Part shown: positions 1 through 5,810 of the stretch, piece by piece
How positions within the stretch are numbered: position 1 is the stretch's first letter
Layout of the letters: each line of letters opens with the position of its first letter
NCBI GenBank assembly: GCA_003164075.1
Contig: PLRZ01000730.1
Location: 1-10,795, forward strand
Length of the DNA stretch: 10,795 bases
Direction: 5' to 3'
From: Bryobacterales bacterium
Lineage (GTDB): Bacteria > Acidobacteriota > Terriglobia > Bryobacterales > Bryobacteraceae
Translations under genes and position numbers: made by a program
Notes under the pieces: generated by a model
The model's input: the letters and a program-made list of their open reading frames with translations, nothing else
Databases searched by the model: none
Told to the model about the DNA's origin: nothing

Positions 1-1
1 G

Positions 2-94
2 CTATCCGAGAGGCGGCCCAGGCAGGCCGCGGAAGAGGATCAAAGCGATCACCGTCAGCAACGTCTGAGCAAGATACAGCAACGCGACCCGCAA
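2..94 (-). CDS. Possible small hydrophobic peptide (doubtful)
   Basis: A 30-residue reading frame on the minus strand starts at a TTG (94) and ends at TAG (2-4). A purine-rich GAGGGCGAGG lies just before the TTG. The peptide is one hydrophobic helix (LLYLAQTLLTVIALILF) followed by RGLPGPPLG. An in-frame stop (104-106) just upstream means it is not the tail of a longer intact protein in this frame, though it could be a remnant of one. No family is recognised. The composition looks like a real membrane segment, but the length gives little support. Confidence 0.22.
   Translation of the reverse strand: MRVALLYLAQTLLTVIALILFRGLPGPPLG
13..30. repeat. Short GC-rich inverted repeat
   Basis: GCGGCC (13-18) and GGCCGC (25-30) form a perfect 6-bp stem around a 6-base loop. 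It overlaps the end of the doubtful minus-strand peptide. No T-run follows on either strand, so there is no good case for an intrinsic terminator. Confidence 0.3.
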
Positions 95-212
95 GCCTCG
101 CCCTCAAGTAGGCTCGTTGCGTTTCGGTGCGGGCGCTTTTCACCTTCAACCCCTCATTTGACAGCAATCTCATGGAAGCCGAAGTGCTTTGTATGTTTCG
201 AAGAACTTGTTT

Positions 213-217
213 GGAGG
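213..217 (+). promoter_or_regulatory. Ribosome binding site that fixes the start of the receiver-like gene
   Basis: GGAGG lies 5 bases before the ATG at 223. A possible GTG start 96 bases further upstream (127) has no comparable site, and the residues it would add fit no receiver fold. The ATG at 223 is therefore preferred. Confidence 0.6.
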
Positions 218-222
218 CAGAG

Positions 223-684
223 ATGAATATCGCCAGCAAACCGTCCGATTATGGGATTGGGTGGATCGGAGCCCAACGTTACCCAGCCGTTTTTGTAGCG
301 TCATCGGCCAAGGATGCTCACAGCCTACGTCATCTCCTGGATGGGAGCCGCTGGCTGCTCGTGAATGTCCCCGACTTGGCCGCGGCTCAGCCGGTAATCA
401 GGAAACTATCCCCACGGCTAATCATCTGCGATACCGAGATTGAGGGCCAGGGATCCTGGCGCGATCTCCTGGCGCAGTCCACATCTCCGCTGGGGCCGCC
501 GTTCTTTGTTTCGTCATGCGAGGCAAGTGAAACACTGCGTGCTGAGGTTCGGGACCTCGGGGGTGCCGGCGTTCTCAGAAGACCCTTTACCACCGCCGCG
601 ATCGGATGGGTCATCGCTTCGGTGAATCGAGGCGGCCCAAACGGGAGCCTGTCGCACACCGGCCCGTGTCGCGTGGTGCGTTAG
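223..684 (+). CDS. Atypical response-regulator receiver-domain protein (stand-alone)
   Basis: This 153-residue protein looks like a single receiver (CheY-like) domain without an output domain. Numbered from the ATG at 223, the first beta strand is AVFVASS (about 22-28). A candidate phospho-acceptor Asp70 sits in LIICDTEIEG, the Ser pair in FFVSS (97-98) is at the usual Thr/Ser switch position, and RRPF (119-122) stands where receivers have KPF. Two hallmarks are missing: the acidic pair after the first strand is replaced by ASS, and the conserved Lys is Arg120. Classical Mg-dependent phosphorylation is therefore doubtful, and the protein may act as a pseudo-receiver through protein contacts. 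No histidine kinase is nearby. It precedes the secreted protein at 732 by about 47 bases on the same strand and could be co-transcribed. The fold assignment rests on motif reading only. Confidence 0.65.
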   Translation: MNIASKPSDYGIGWIGAQRYPAVFVASSAKDAHSLRHLLDGSRWLLVNVPDLAAAQPVIRKLSPRLIICDTEIEGQGSWRDLLAQSTSPLGPPFFVSSCEASETLRAEVRDLGGAGVLRRPFTTAAIGWVIASVNRGGPNGSLSHTGPCRVVR

Positions 685-731
685 ATTGATCCTCGTTAAG
701 TCGTCCCTATTCATCTGAAGACAGGGAATCC

Positions 732-1634
732 TTGCTGCTGCCAAACGCATTTCGGGCTTATCTTCCAATCGACCGTTTGTTCGCTGCCGATGCCTCGGCA
801 ATTGCGCCGGCAAAGGAGGGCATCTCCGCAGGAAGCCCGGCAACCGCATCAGCGTTTCAGACTTCACGGTGTCGCAGGTTGCCTGCGCTCTTCGGTAGAT
901 TGGCCGCCACGCTTTTGGCGCTCATGCCCATCGTGTGCTGTTCCCAGTCGTTAAGGCCGGCGGATGCACTGGATCGGTACCTGAACAGCCAACGCGATCA
1001 GGCGCCGAACTGCTCGGGTTCAGTCTACGCGGTCCAGGTTGATGCCTCGCTGGCGGCACTGAAGAAGCACGGGACCATGAGTGGTTTCAAACGGATTGTC
1101 AAGCCCGGGCAAACAATCTATCGTGGCCTACGATTCACCGGCGACAGCCTCATTAAAACCCAAGTCATCGCACGCTTTCTCGCTCACGAGACGAACCCGC
1201 CGGAGCACGCCGAAGACATCGCCGTGACGCCCCGGAACTACATCTTCACATTCAACCGAGCCTTAGATTACAACGGACTCACCGCTTACGTGTTCCTGCT
1301 GAAACCTCGCCGCAAGCGGACAGGGCTGTTTCGAGGCGAACTCTGGCTGGAATCGGCGACGGCGGTGCCTCTTCGAATCTGGGGCGATCTCGTGAAGTCG
1401 CCGTCGATCTTCGTACGAAGCATCCGCTTCGTAGAGGACTACCAGACGGTGTGTGGCTGCACCGAAGCGCTCCGGTTGTTATTAACGGCGCGGACACGAA
1501 TCGCCGGCACGGTCGAAATGACCGTATGGACGCACGCTGTCTCTCTGGACCCGGATGCTGAGGATGACCTGAACGCAGATCAAGGGACTTCAGCCCCGGC
1601 GCCGCGACAGAGTGGGCGCTCTTCGCACAGTTAG
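732..1634 (+). CDS. Secreted conserved hypothetical protein (start uncertain)
   Basis: The reading frame is 300 codons from a TTG at 732, preceded by AGGGA four bases upstream. The first 45 or so residues look unlike a protein N-terminus. A clear signal peptide then follows at about 46-73: a basic RCRR region, a hydrophobic core LAATLLALMPIV, and CCSQS. Translation may therefore begin at a later TTG (879 or 900), although neither has a good ribosome site. The Cys pair after the core is not a convincing lipobox, so export by signal peptidase I is as likely. The mature part (about 74-272) has a beta-rich pattern (GLRFTGDSL, YIFTFNRALDYNGLTAYVFLL, GELWLESATAVPLRIWG, SIFVRSIRFVEDY) recalling LolA-like or outer-membrane lipoprotein-sorting folds that bind lipid in the periplasm. 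This fold call is inference. The last 28 residues are low-complexity. Role unknown. Confidence 0.7.
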   Translation: MLLPNAFRAYLPIDRLFAADASAIAPAKEGISAGSPATASAFQTSRCRRLPALFGRLAATLLALMPIVCCSQSLRPADALDRYLNSQRDQAPNCSGSVYAVQVDASLAALKKHGTMSGFKRIVKPGQTIYRGLRFTGDSLIKTQVIARFLAHETNPPEHAEDIAVTPRNYIFTFNRALDYNGLTAYVFLLKPRRKRTGLFRGELWLESATAVPLRIWGDLVKSPSIFVRSIRFVEDYQTVCGCTEALRLLLTARTRIAGTVEMTVWTHAVSLDPDAEDDLNADQGTSAPAPRQSGRSSHS

Positions 1635-1763
1635 AGGCCACTGGTAGGTATCCAGACCTAAAACACCTATTCTTCCGACGATGATCTTGGACGCGGGCTG
1701 TCCGACCGAATCGCGGCGAAATACGGCATCTACACCTGGTGGAGCCCCGGCCCAAAACGCTAA
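1568..1763 (+). pseudogene. Possible frame-shifted remnant of a TetR-type regulator C-terminus
   Basis: Two short overlapping frames read more like protein than the surrounding DNA. The frame ending at TGA 1682-1684 gives SPGAATEWALFAQLEATGRY then PDLKHLF. The frame opening at 1662 and ending at TAA 1761-1763 gives SSDDDLGRGLSDRIAAKYG then IYTWWSPGPKR. Joined across a one-base shift near 1675 they resemble the C-terminal ligand domain of some TetR-family repressors, where a GRYP-like segment is followed by acidic residues and a GL-xx-L/I helix. No DNA-binding domain is present and the first frame overlaps the tail of the preceding gene. This is a weak reading. Confidence 0.2.
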
Positions 1764-2454
1764 GGACCATGCCGTGACGAAAGGGCCGGCGCATGCCGAG
1801 GCAACCGCCGAGGATCGGCAGACAGCCGAAAGAGCTCTGGGGAGATCCTCGCCGTTAGTTTCACCCGATTCGTGCGCGCGGCTTCAGGCTTGCCCGGAGC
1901 CAAGTGCGGGCGCGACCTCGCGTTTGTCAGGCAAGACCGGGCGCCAGCCGCGAAGGCCGACCCAATCCGGGACCCCGAACCGATAACCGGGCACGACGGT
2001 GAATGACGGGGGCGGCCTGGGTGGCAACCGATTTGCAATGGGCCTGTGTGGAGCTAGCACTAAATGTGGTCCGGAAGCGGATCACCTTTCTGTGATATTT
2101 AGACCTCTGGCGCACTCACCAGGACGCGGGTAACAGGCAGCGCCTTGAGCATAACGAGCTGGCAATGCTCTTGCCAATCACGGCCTGCAACTTGTCCCCG
2201 CATTTTGGGTAGTAGACGGATGAAGCGTTAGGCACCCGACCTGTACTTTGATCTGAACTCGCCTGTTTTTCGAGCCGGGGAGCGGCGCAGACTCGATTAA
2301 ACCGCGGGCTGGAAGAGTGCAACCTTGTGCGGCCGGTCGGTTTCGCCACGGCGAGCCGCCGTGCTTAGCGCCGGACACTGGTGCCGCCGAAGAACCGGCG
2401 CGTTCATTTCAGAGCTACACAGACTAGGCGGAACGCTCGAGTAGGGGAGTAAAG
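1764..2454. other. Gene-poor stretch without a recognisable gene
   Basis: About 690 bases hold only short frames on both strands. Their products are rich in Arg, Ser, Pro and Ala with no family motif, as expected for translated GC-rich noncoding or decayed DNA. The longest plus-strand frame (1681-1986) is of this type. One small inverted repeat (2160-2176) and the ribosome site for the next gene are the only local signals I can point to. No promoter can be assigned with confidence for the gene at 2455. Confidence 0.45.
2160..2176. repeat. Small perfect inverted repeat
   Basis: TGGCAA (2160-2165) and TTGCCA (2171-2176) form a 6-bp stem with a 5-base loop. There is no following T-run. It could be a minor RNA hairpin or a protein-binding dyad in an otherwise featureless stretch. 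Confidence 0.3.
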
Positions 2455-3150
2455 ATGTTCAGAGTAATCACGGTGGCGAGGGAGTTCGGAAGCGGCGGGA
2501 GCATCATCGCCCGTAAGGTCGCGGAGAAGTTGCGGTGGAATCTGCTGGATCGGTCACTGATCACGGCTGTCGCGCGAGCAGCTCAAGTCGATGCCGGCAC
2601 CGCGGAGCGGTATGACGAACAGGTCGAATCATGGTGGCAGCGGTTCAACCAAGGCGGCATAAGGAGCGCAGCCATCTTTGCGGGGATCGCTCCCGACGAT
2701 GCACAGTTATTCGACGCGGAGACCGAGGCTATGTTTGCGGGGGAGGTTATGCTGAAGGCCGCCGCAAGAGGCGGCTGCGTGATCGTTGGCCGTGGTGCAC
2801 AATGCGTGTTGCAGGATCGTGAAGATGTTCTTCAAGTCCTCATCTATGCTCCGTGGGCGGAGCGCGTTGAGCGAGTCCGTGCGCGCTTAGAGGTGGGCCA
2901 GGACGTCGAAGGGCTGACCCGCATGACCGACCACGGCCGCGCTGCCTATATACAGACTTACTACGGATGTGACTGGAAAGATCCTCACCTCTATCACATG
3001 ATGATCAATTCCAGAATTGGTACGGGAATGGCTGCATGTATGATCGTCAATGCCGTTAACGGAGGAGCCGGTCGTGATAATGCTCTTCAGGACGGAGAAC
3101 CCGAAAACATGATAGGAAACCTAGCCACTCAGAAATCTCGTTCTTGGTGA
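2455..3150 (+). CDS. Cytidylate-kinase-like family protein
   Basis: This 231-residue cytosolic protein has the outline of the cytidylate kinase-like family, P-loop NTPase-fold relatives of Cmk. At 8-19 is AREFGSGGSIIA, the family's modified nucleotide-binding loop. It lacks the Lys of a classical GxxxxGK[ST] loop, as is usual in this family. KVAEKLRWNLLDRSLI (21-36) follows. VIVGRGAQCVL (109-119) is the second conserved segment, and DHGRAAYIQTYYGCDWKDP (159-177) with the MMINSRIG segment (182-189) forms the typical C-terminal part. The exact phosphoryl acceptor of these proteins is not established, so CMP kinase activity should not be assumed. The last 30 residues lack family features. The ATG at 2455 is well placed behind AGGGGAG (2443-2449). 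The gene appears intact and isolated, with no operon partner. Confidence 0.88.
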   Translation: MFRVITVAREFGSGGSIIARKVAEKLRWNLLDRSLITAVARAAQVDAGTAERYDEQVESWWQRFNQGGIRSAAIFAGIAPDDAQLFDAETEAMFAGEVMLKAAARGGCVIVGRGAQCVLQDREDVLQVLIYAPWAERVERVRARLEVGQDVEGLTRMTDHGRAAYIQTYYGCDWKDPHLYHMMINSRIGTGMAACMIVNAVNGGAGRDNALQDGEPENMIGNLATQKSRSW

Positions 3151-3458
3151 TTACGCTGGGGCGTTGGGTGGTCGATCTCTCTGCTATGGCAGCGCGGCTA
3201 TCGGGGCGTAGTGCCGAAGCCTTTGCTGAAGCGTTTCCGAGTCGGTGCAGATCAACAGGCTGTAGCAACCCCGTGCAGCCTCCAGTGCATGACTTCGATG
3301 CGTTCGCGCAACTCGCGAGGGCCGGTGGAATCGGCACGTATGTCGGCACGTGCTGAGGGTGCCGAGGCAGAATCGGCTGGGATTCTTGTAAGTGGCTGAT
3401 TTCCGTGCCAGTGCAACATGGCGTACTGCGTGCACAGTAAGGAACCGTTAGTTTCACC
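3151..3458 (+). other. Spacer between the kinase-like gene and the glgX remnant
   Basis: About 300 bases without a convincing gene. A 70-codon frame (3144-3356) begins at a TTG inside the end of the preceding gene. Its final part, HDFDAFAQLARAGGIGTYVG, looks somewhat protein-like, but no family is recognised and there is no ribosome site. AAGGAA (3439-3444) lies 14 bases before the ATG at 3459, too far to be a strong ribosome site. Confidence 0.35.
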
Positions 3459-3860
3459 ATGCTCCATCAACAGCAGACCGTTGTGAAGGCTCCACTTGCC
3501 GCCCCGACTACAGGGCGTAGCTTTCCACTAGGGGCTACGATGGTACACGGCGGCGCCAACTTCTCCCTCTTCTCCCGGAGTGCGGCCCGCATCGAACTAC
3601 TGTTTTTCGATCGGGTGGACGACGCTCGTCCCTCGCGTGTCATCCCCCTCGATCCATCGGTGAGCCGCACGTACCACTACTGGCACGTGTTCGTGCCGGG
3701 GGTGCAAGCAGGTCAGATTTATGGATTCCGGGCCTATTCAATCATTCGAACTGAAGCTCAGGGAATACGCAAAAGAAACGTCTCTGACCTTCCCGAGACG
3801 CGCTGCTACGGGACGTTGCGTCATGCGATGCTTGGCGAGCATCGGAACTTGAACGCCTGA
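3459..3860 (+). pseudogene. glgX: Truncated GlgX-type glycogen debranching enzyme (N-terminal tip only)
   Basis: Residues 19-93 match the N-terminal carbohydrate-binding (CBM48-type) domain of bacterial isoamylase/GlgX enzymes: GRSFPLGATMVHGGANFSLF, IELLFFDRVDDARPSRVI, RTYHYWHVFVPGV and QAGQIYGFRAY. Intact members are about 700 residues and hydrolyse alpha-1,6 branches in glycogen through a C-terminal GH13 barrel. Here the similarity stops after GFRAY (near 3737). The remaining 40 residues, to the TGA at 3858-3860, are unrelated and rich in Arg, Glu and Leu. No catalytic domain is present anywhere in the window, so this cannot be an active debranching enzyme. The abrupt end of homology with no remnant of the barrel points to a deletion or insertion junction, not to gradual decay. 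The ribosome site is poor. Confidence 0.7.
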
Positions 3861-3981
3861 CGGAGACCGAGCGGCAGGTGCTCGCTCTCGCCGCCGTGCT
3901 GATCAGCGGCCTCGCCCATCGCGAGCTGGAGGCTTTTTTTCGAGTGTCGAATGGATCGAGTGGAACGTCAGAGAGAGCTGA
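3788..3981 (+). pseudogene. Degenerate LuxR-type helix-turn-helix remnant
   Basis: In the frame opening at 3788 the translation contains LERLTETERQVLALAAVLIS followed by GLAHRELEAFFRVSNGSS. This aligns by eye with the LuxR/GerE DNA-binding domain pattern LTxREREVLxLxAxGLSNxEIAxxLxxSxxTV. After a run of seven T (3934-3940) a different frame gives VEWIEWNVRE before a TGA at 3979-3981, resembling the TVEWHVR recognition-helix segment. A one-base slip in the T run would join the two. No start codon or upstream domain is recognisable. The fragment sits just after the broken glgX remnant, in line with a scar of several partial genes. It could be chance, since it is short. Confidence 0.33.
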
Positions 3982-4163
3982 CGCCCAATTGGTCCGAGCA
4001 TGCGTTGTGGTGACAGATGCACCCGCTCGCTTCCGGCGGTGCCGGAACGCGGCGCCTCTGGCATCATTGCGCGTGGCCAAACGCACGGCTCTCTTTGTTC
4101 GGTCTCTAGCGAATCTAGTCCGACAGGTTTCGTTGACAGTCCGAGCGGTTCAAATCCGAGGCC

Positions 4164-4853
4164 CTATCCGGATTGCCTCATCAATTTCTCCAAGGCAGAG
4201 CGTTTGTGTATTCGAATCGTCTTGTAGCCCAGAGAAATGATGCACTGCTGCTCCAGATCTTTCAGATGAACGCTCAACGCTTGGCGCGAAACGCCAACTA
4301 TCGATGCGAGCTGCTCCTGCGAAAGTTGCACGACATCGGCTGGCTTACCGGATTCGCCTTGCGCAATTGAAAAGAAAAGAAGACGCTGCGCAAGACGCAA
4401 GGCCACGGGTAACTCGCCTAAACTCACGATGTGTTCCAGTGCGAGTCGGTAATGAACGCACAGCAGGTCAACGAAGGCCTCATAGTACACGGGTTTTTCG
4501 TGCACAAGCTGCCGAAAGGCGCTCATGCTCAGATGCAATATGTCGCAAGGTCCCGTCGCTTAGGCATCCAAAAAATGAGGACGGCCGTCAAGGACGGATG
4601 TTTCGCCGATCCATGATCCTGCCCGAAAGACAAGCAGAAACCCGAGTTGGCCGCCAGCATTGGTGTGCGAGAGGCGCACCTCTCCCGAAAGCACGCCAAA
4701 GAGGCCGTTTGGCTCGTCGCCCGCCGCGTAGAGCACAGCGTTCCCGACCCGTCGCCGACGGCTCAGACGCACGATGTCACTCGCCAAGGCCTCCGGCAGC
4801 CCGGCGAACCATGGATTTCTCATAAGGATGCCTTTGACGGTCTTTTCGTTCAT
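4164..4853 (-). pseudogene. Crp/Fnr-family transcriptional regulator interrupted by an in-frame TAA
   Basis: The frame is 230 codons, the normal length for this family. Residues 1-97 form the cyclic-nucleotide-binding-type sensor domain (NPWFAGLPEALASDIVRLS, GLFGVLSGEVRLSH, AGSWIGETSVLDGRP). Codon 98 (4560-4562) is TAA. The same frame continues without a gap through ATGPCDILHLSMSAFRQL, the dimer helix (106-160) and a winged helix-turn-helix (QLSQEQLASIVGVSRQALSV plus HLKDLE, 176-201) to codon 229. In the recognition helix, SRQALSV keeps one Arg but lacks the Glu and second Arg that CRP uses on TGTGA, so its operator should differ from that of Crp. No Cys cluster for an Fnr-type iron-sulfur centre is seen at the N-terminus. 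The ATG at 4853 has no ribosome site; a TTGACA/TCTAAC promoter would make a near-leaderless transcript. ATG 4823 is an alternative start. It lies divergent to the SDR operon and is its likely regulator. The break may be a true nonsense mutation or a sequencing error. Confidence 0.85.
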
Positions 4854-4861
4854 CGGTCGAG

Positions 4862-4889
4862 GTTAGAAATATTTTGACCACATTGTCAA
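4862..4889 (-). promoter_or_regulatory. Candidate promoter of the Crp/Fnr-type gene
   Basis: On the minus strand TTGACA (complement of 4884-4889) is followed after 16 bases by TCTAAC (complement of 4862-4867), matching four of six bases of the -10 consensus. Transcription would begin within a few bases of the ATG at 4853, which would explain the missing ribosome site. The -35 element lies inside the palindromes at 4874-4899, which suggests autoregulation. Confidence 0.3.
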
Positions 4890-4899
4890 GTTCTTGACA
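4874..4899. promoter_or_regulatory. Two overlapping palindromes, likely operators
   Basis: TTGAC-N6-GTCAA (4874-4889) has the 16-base, 5-6-5 geometry of Crp/Fnr-family sites. It shares its right half with a perfect 16-bp palindrome TGTCAAGTTCTTGACA (4884-4899). Three TTGAC half-sites therefore follow each other in alternating orientation within 26 bases, between a Crp/Fnr-type gene and the divergent SDR operon. The most direct reading is an operator for that regulator, controlling itself and the operon. TTGACA at 4894-4899 could also serve as a -35 box for the operon, but no good -10 is seen at normal spacing. Confidence 0.55.
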
Positions 4900-4947
4900 G
4901 TCTAGGGTCAGGATTAGGCCTACGCTGGACCTGGTGAATATGATTTC

Positions 4948-4954
4948 AAGGAGG
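4948..4954 (+). promoter_or_regulatory. Strong ribosome binding site of the SDR gene
   Basis: AAGGAGG ends 7 bases before the ATG at 4962, close to a full anti-Shine-Dalgarno match and the strongest ribosome site in the window. It settles the start of the dehydrogenase gene and suggests high translation of the operon. Confidence 0.75.
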
Positions 4955-4961
4955 TTACATC

Positions 4962-5810
4962 ATGATTGCTTTACCCAACCCCTTCATCGCCTTGATAACC
5001 GGCGCCGCCCGCGGGATTGGCGAGGCAACGGCGCGCCGCTTGGCGCGCGAACCAGGTTGCCGGCTCGTGCTGGTGGATCGTGAGGAGGCGCCACTGCTGA
5101 AGCTTGCCGGCGAGCTGTTGGCACCTGCCATCTGCATTGTGGCTGATTTAACGGACGCGGGCGCGCCGATGTGCATCCGCGACCAGGTAATTGCTGAGTA
5201 CGGACAGTTACATCTGCTCGTCAACAATGCGGGCGCGCGCTGGACGGCACGCTTCGGCGACGGCGGCTGGGAGAACATGCGCCGCACGATGGCTATCAAC
5301 TTCGACGCGGCCGTCCGGCTGACCGAGGCATTACTGCCGATACTGAGGGAATCGGCGCCAAGCGCCGTCGTCAACGTGTCGAGCCTTGCCGGCCGCGTTG
5401 CGCGGGCGGGGACTGGCGCCTATGGGGCGAGCAAGGCCGCGCTGATCGGCTGGTCGGACGCCATGTCTTTGGAGGAGGAAGTGAACGGTGTGCACGTCGG
5501 CCTGGTCGTGCCAGGGTACGTCGTTACACCGGGGTTTCCACAACGCGAACTGCTCGCACGGCGCCTGACCCGCTGGACCGTTGGGACACCGGATCAGGTT
5601 GCCCAAGCCATCTTCGAGGTGGCGGCGCAACGCAAGGCTGAACGTTACGTCCCCAGGGGATACGGCCTGGTTGCGGCGGCCCGAGTGCTGTTCCCCGGTT
5701 TTCTCAGGCATCTGCTGAGTTCGAAGGGAGCTATCCCGACGCCCGGATCGGCGAATGACGATCCCCATGGGTCGGCTGCTATCGAAAGGAAAGCGGGTAC
5801 GAACTCATGA
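4962..5810 (+). CDS. Classical short-chain dehydrogenase/reductase (SDR)
   Basis: This 282-residue cytosolic enzyme should oxidise an alcohol or reduce a ketone with a nicotinamide cofactor. The Rossmann glycine motif is TGAARGIG (13-20). Asp39 at the end of the second strand (LVLVD) favours NAD(H) over NADP(H). Further motifs are the DL turn (62-63), NNAG (88-91), catalytic Asn113, Ser141 (NVSSLAG), and Tyr154/Lys158 (YGASK). PGYVVTPGF (about 184-192) forms the substrate-side loop. All catalytic residues are present, so it is probably active. Length is slightly above the usual 250, with a 25-residue polar tail after LLSSKG. The substrate cannot be read from the sequence. Its stop overlaps the start of the next gene (ATGA, 5807-5810), so the two proteins should be made together and probably act in successive steps. 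It is transcribed away from the Crp/Fnr-type gene through a palindrome-rich region. Confidence 0.93.
   Translation: MIALPNPFIALITGAARGIGEATARRLAREPGCRLVLVDREEAPLLKLAGELLAPAICIVADLTDAGAPMCIRDQVIAEYGQLHLLVNNAGARWTARFGDGGWENMRRTMAINFDAAVRLTEALLPILRESAPSAVVNVSSLAGRVARAGTGAYGASKAALIGWSDAMSLEEEVNGVHVGLVVPGYVVTPGFPQRELLARRLTRWTVGTPDQVAQAIFEVAAQRKAERYVPRGYGLVAAARVLFPGFLRHLLSSKGAIPTPGSANDDPHGSAAIERKAGTNS

Noticed and set aside
1681..1986. 101-codon plus-strand frame
   Set aside because: Product is low-complexity (Ala, Pro, Ser, Arg, Thr) with no motif and no ribosome site; typical of non-coding GC-rich DNA.
3056..3460. 134-codon minus-strand frame across the spacer before glgX
   Set aside because: It overlaps the end of the kinase-like gene, is rich in Cys, Pro, Ser and Arg without a family pattern, and has no ribosome site.
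4147..4157. GGTTCAAATCC, a tRNA T-loop-like motif
   Set aside because: Only three of five T-stem pairs form, and no anticodon or D arm can be placed upstream, nor an acceptor stem around it.
4560..4562. TAA reassigned as a sense codon
   Set aside because: Other genes here end at TAA or TGA in the expected places (TAA ends the anchored hydrolase) and show no internal TAA, so genetic-code change is not supported; a local nonsense mutation or error is simpler.
4304..4825. 173-codon plus-strand frame opposite the Crp/Fnr-type gene
   Set aside because: Arg-rich shadow of a clearly recognisable minus-strand gene.
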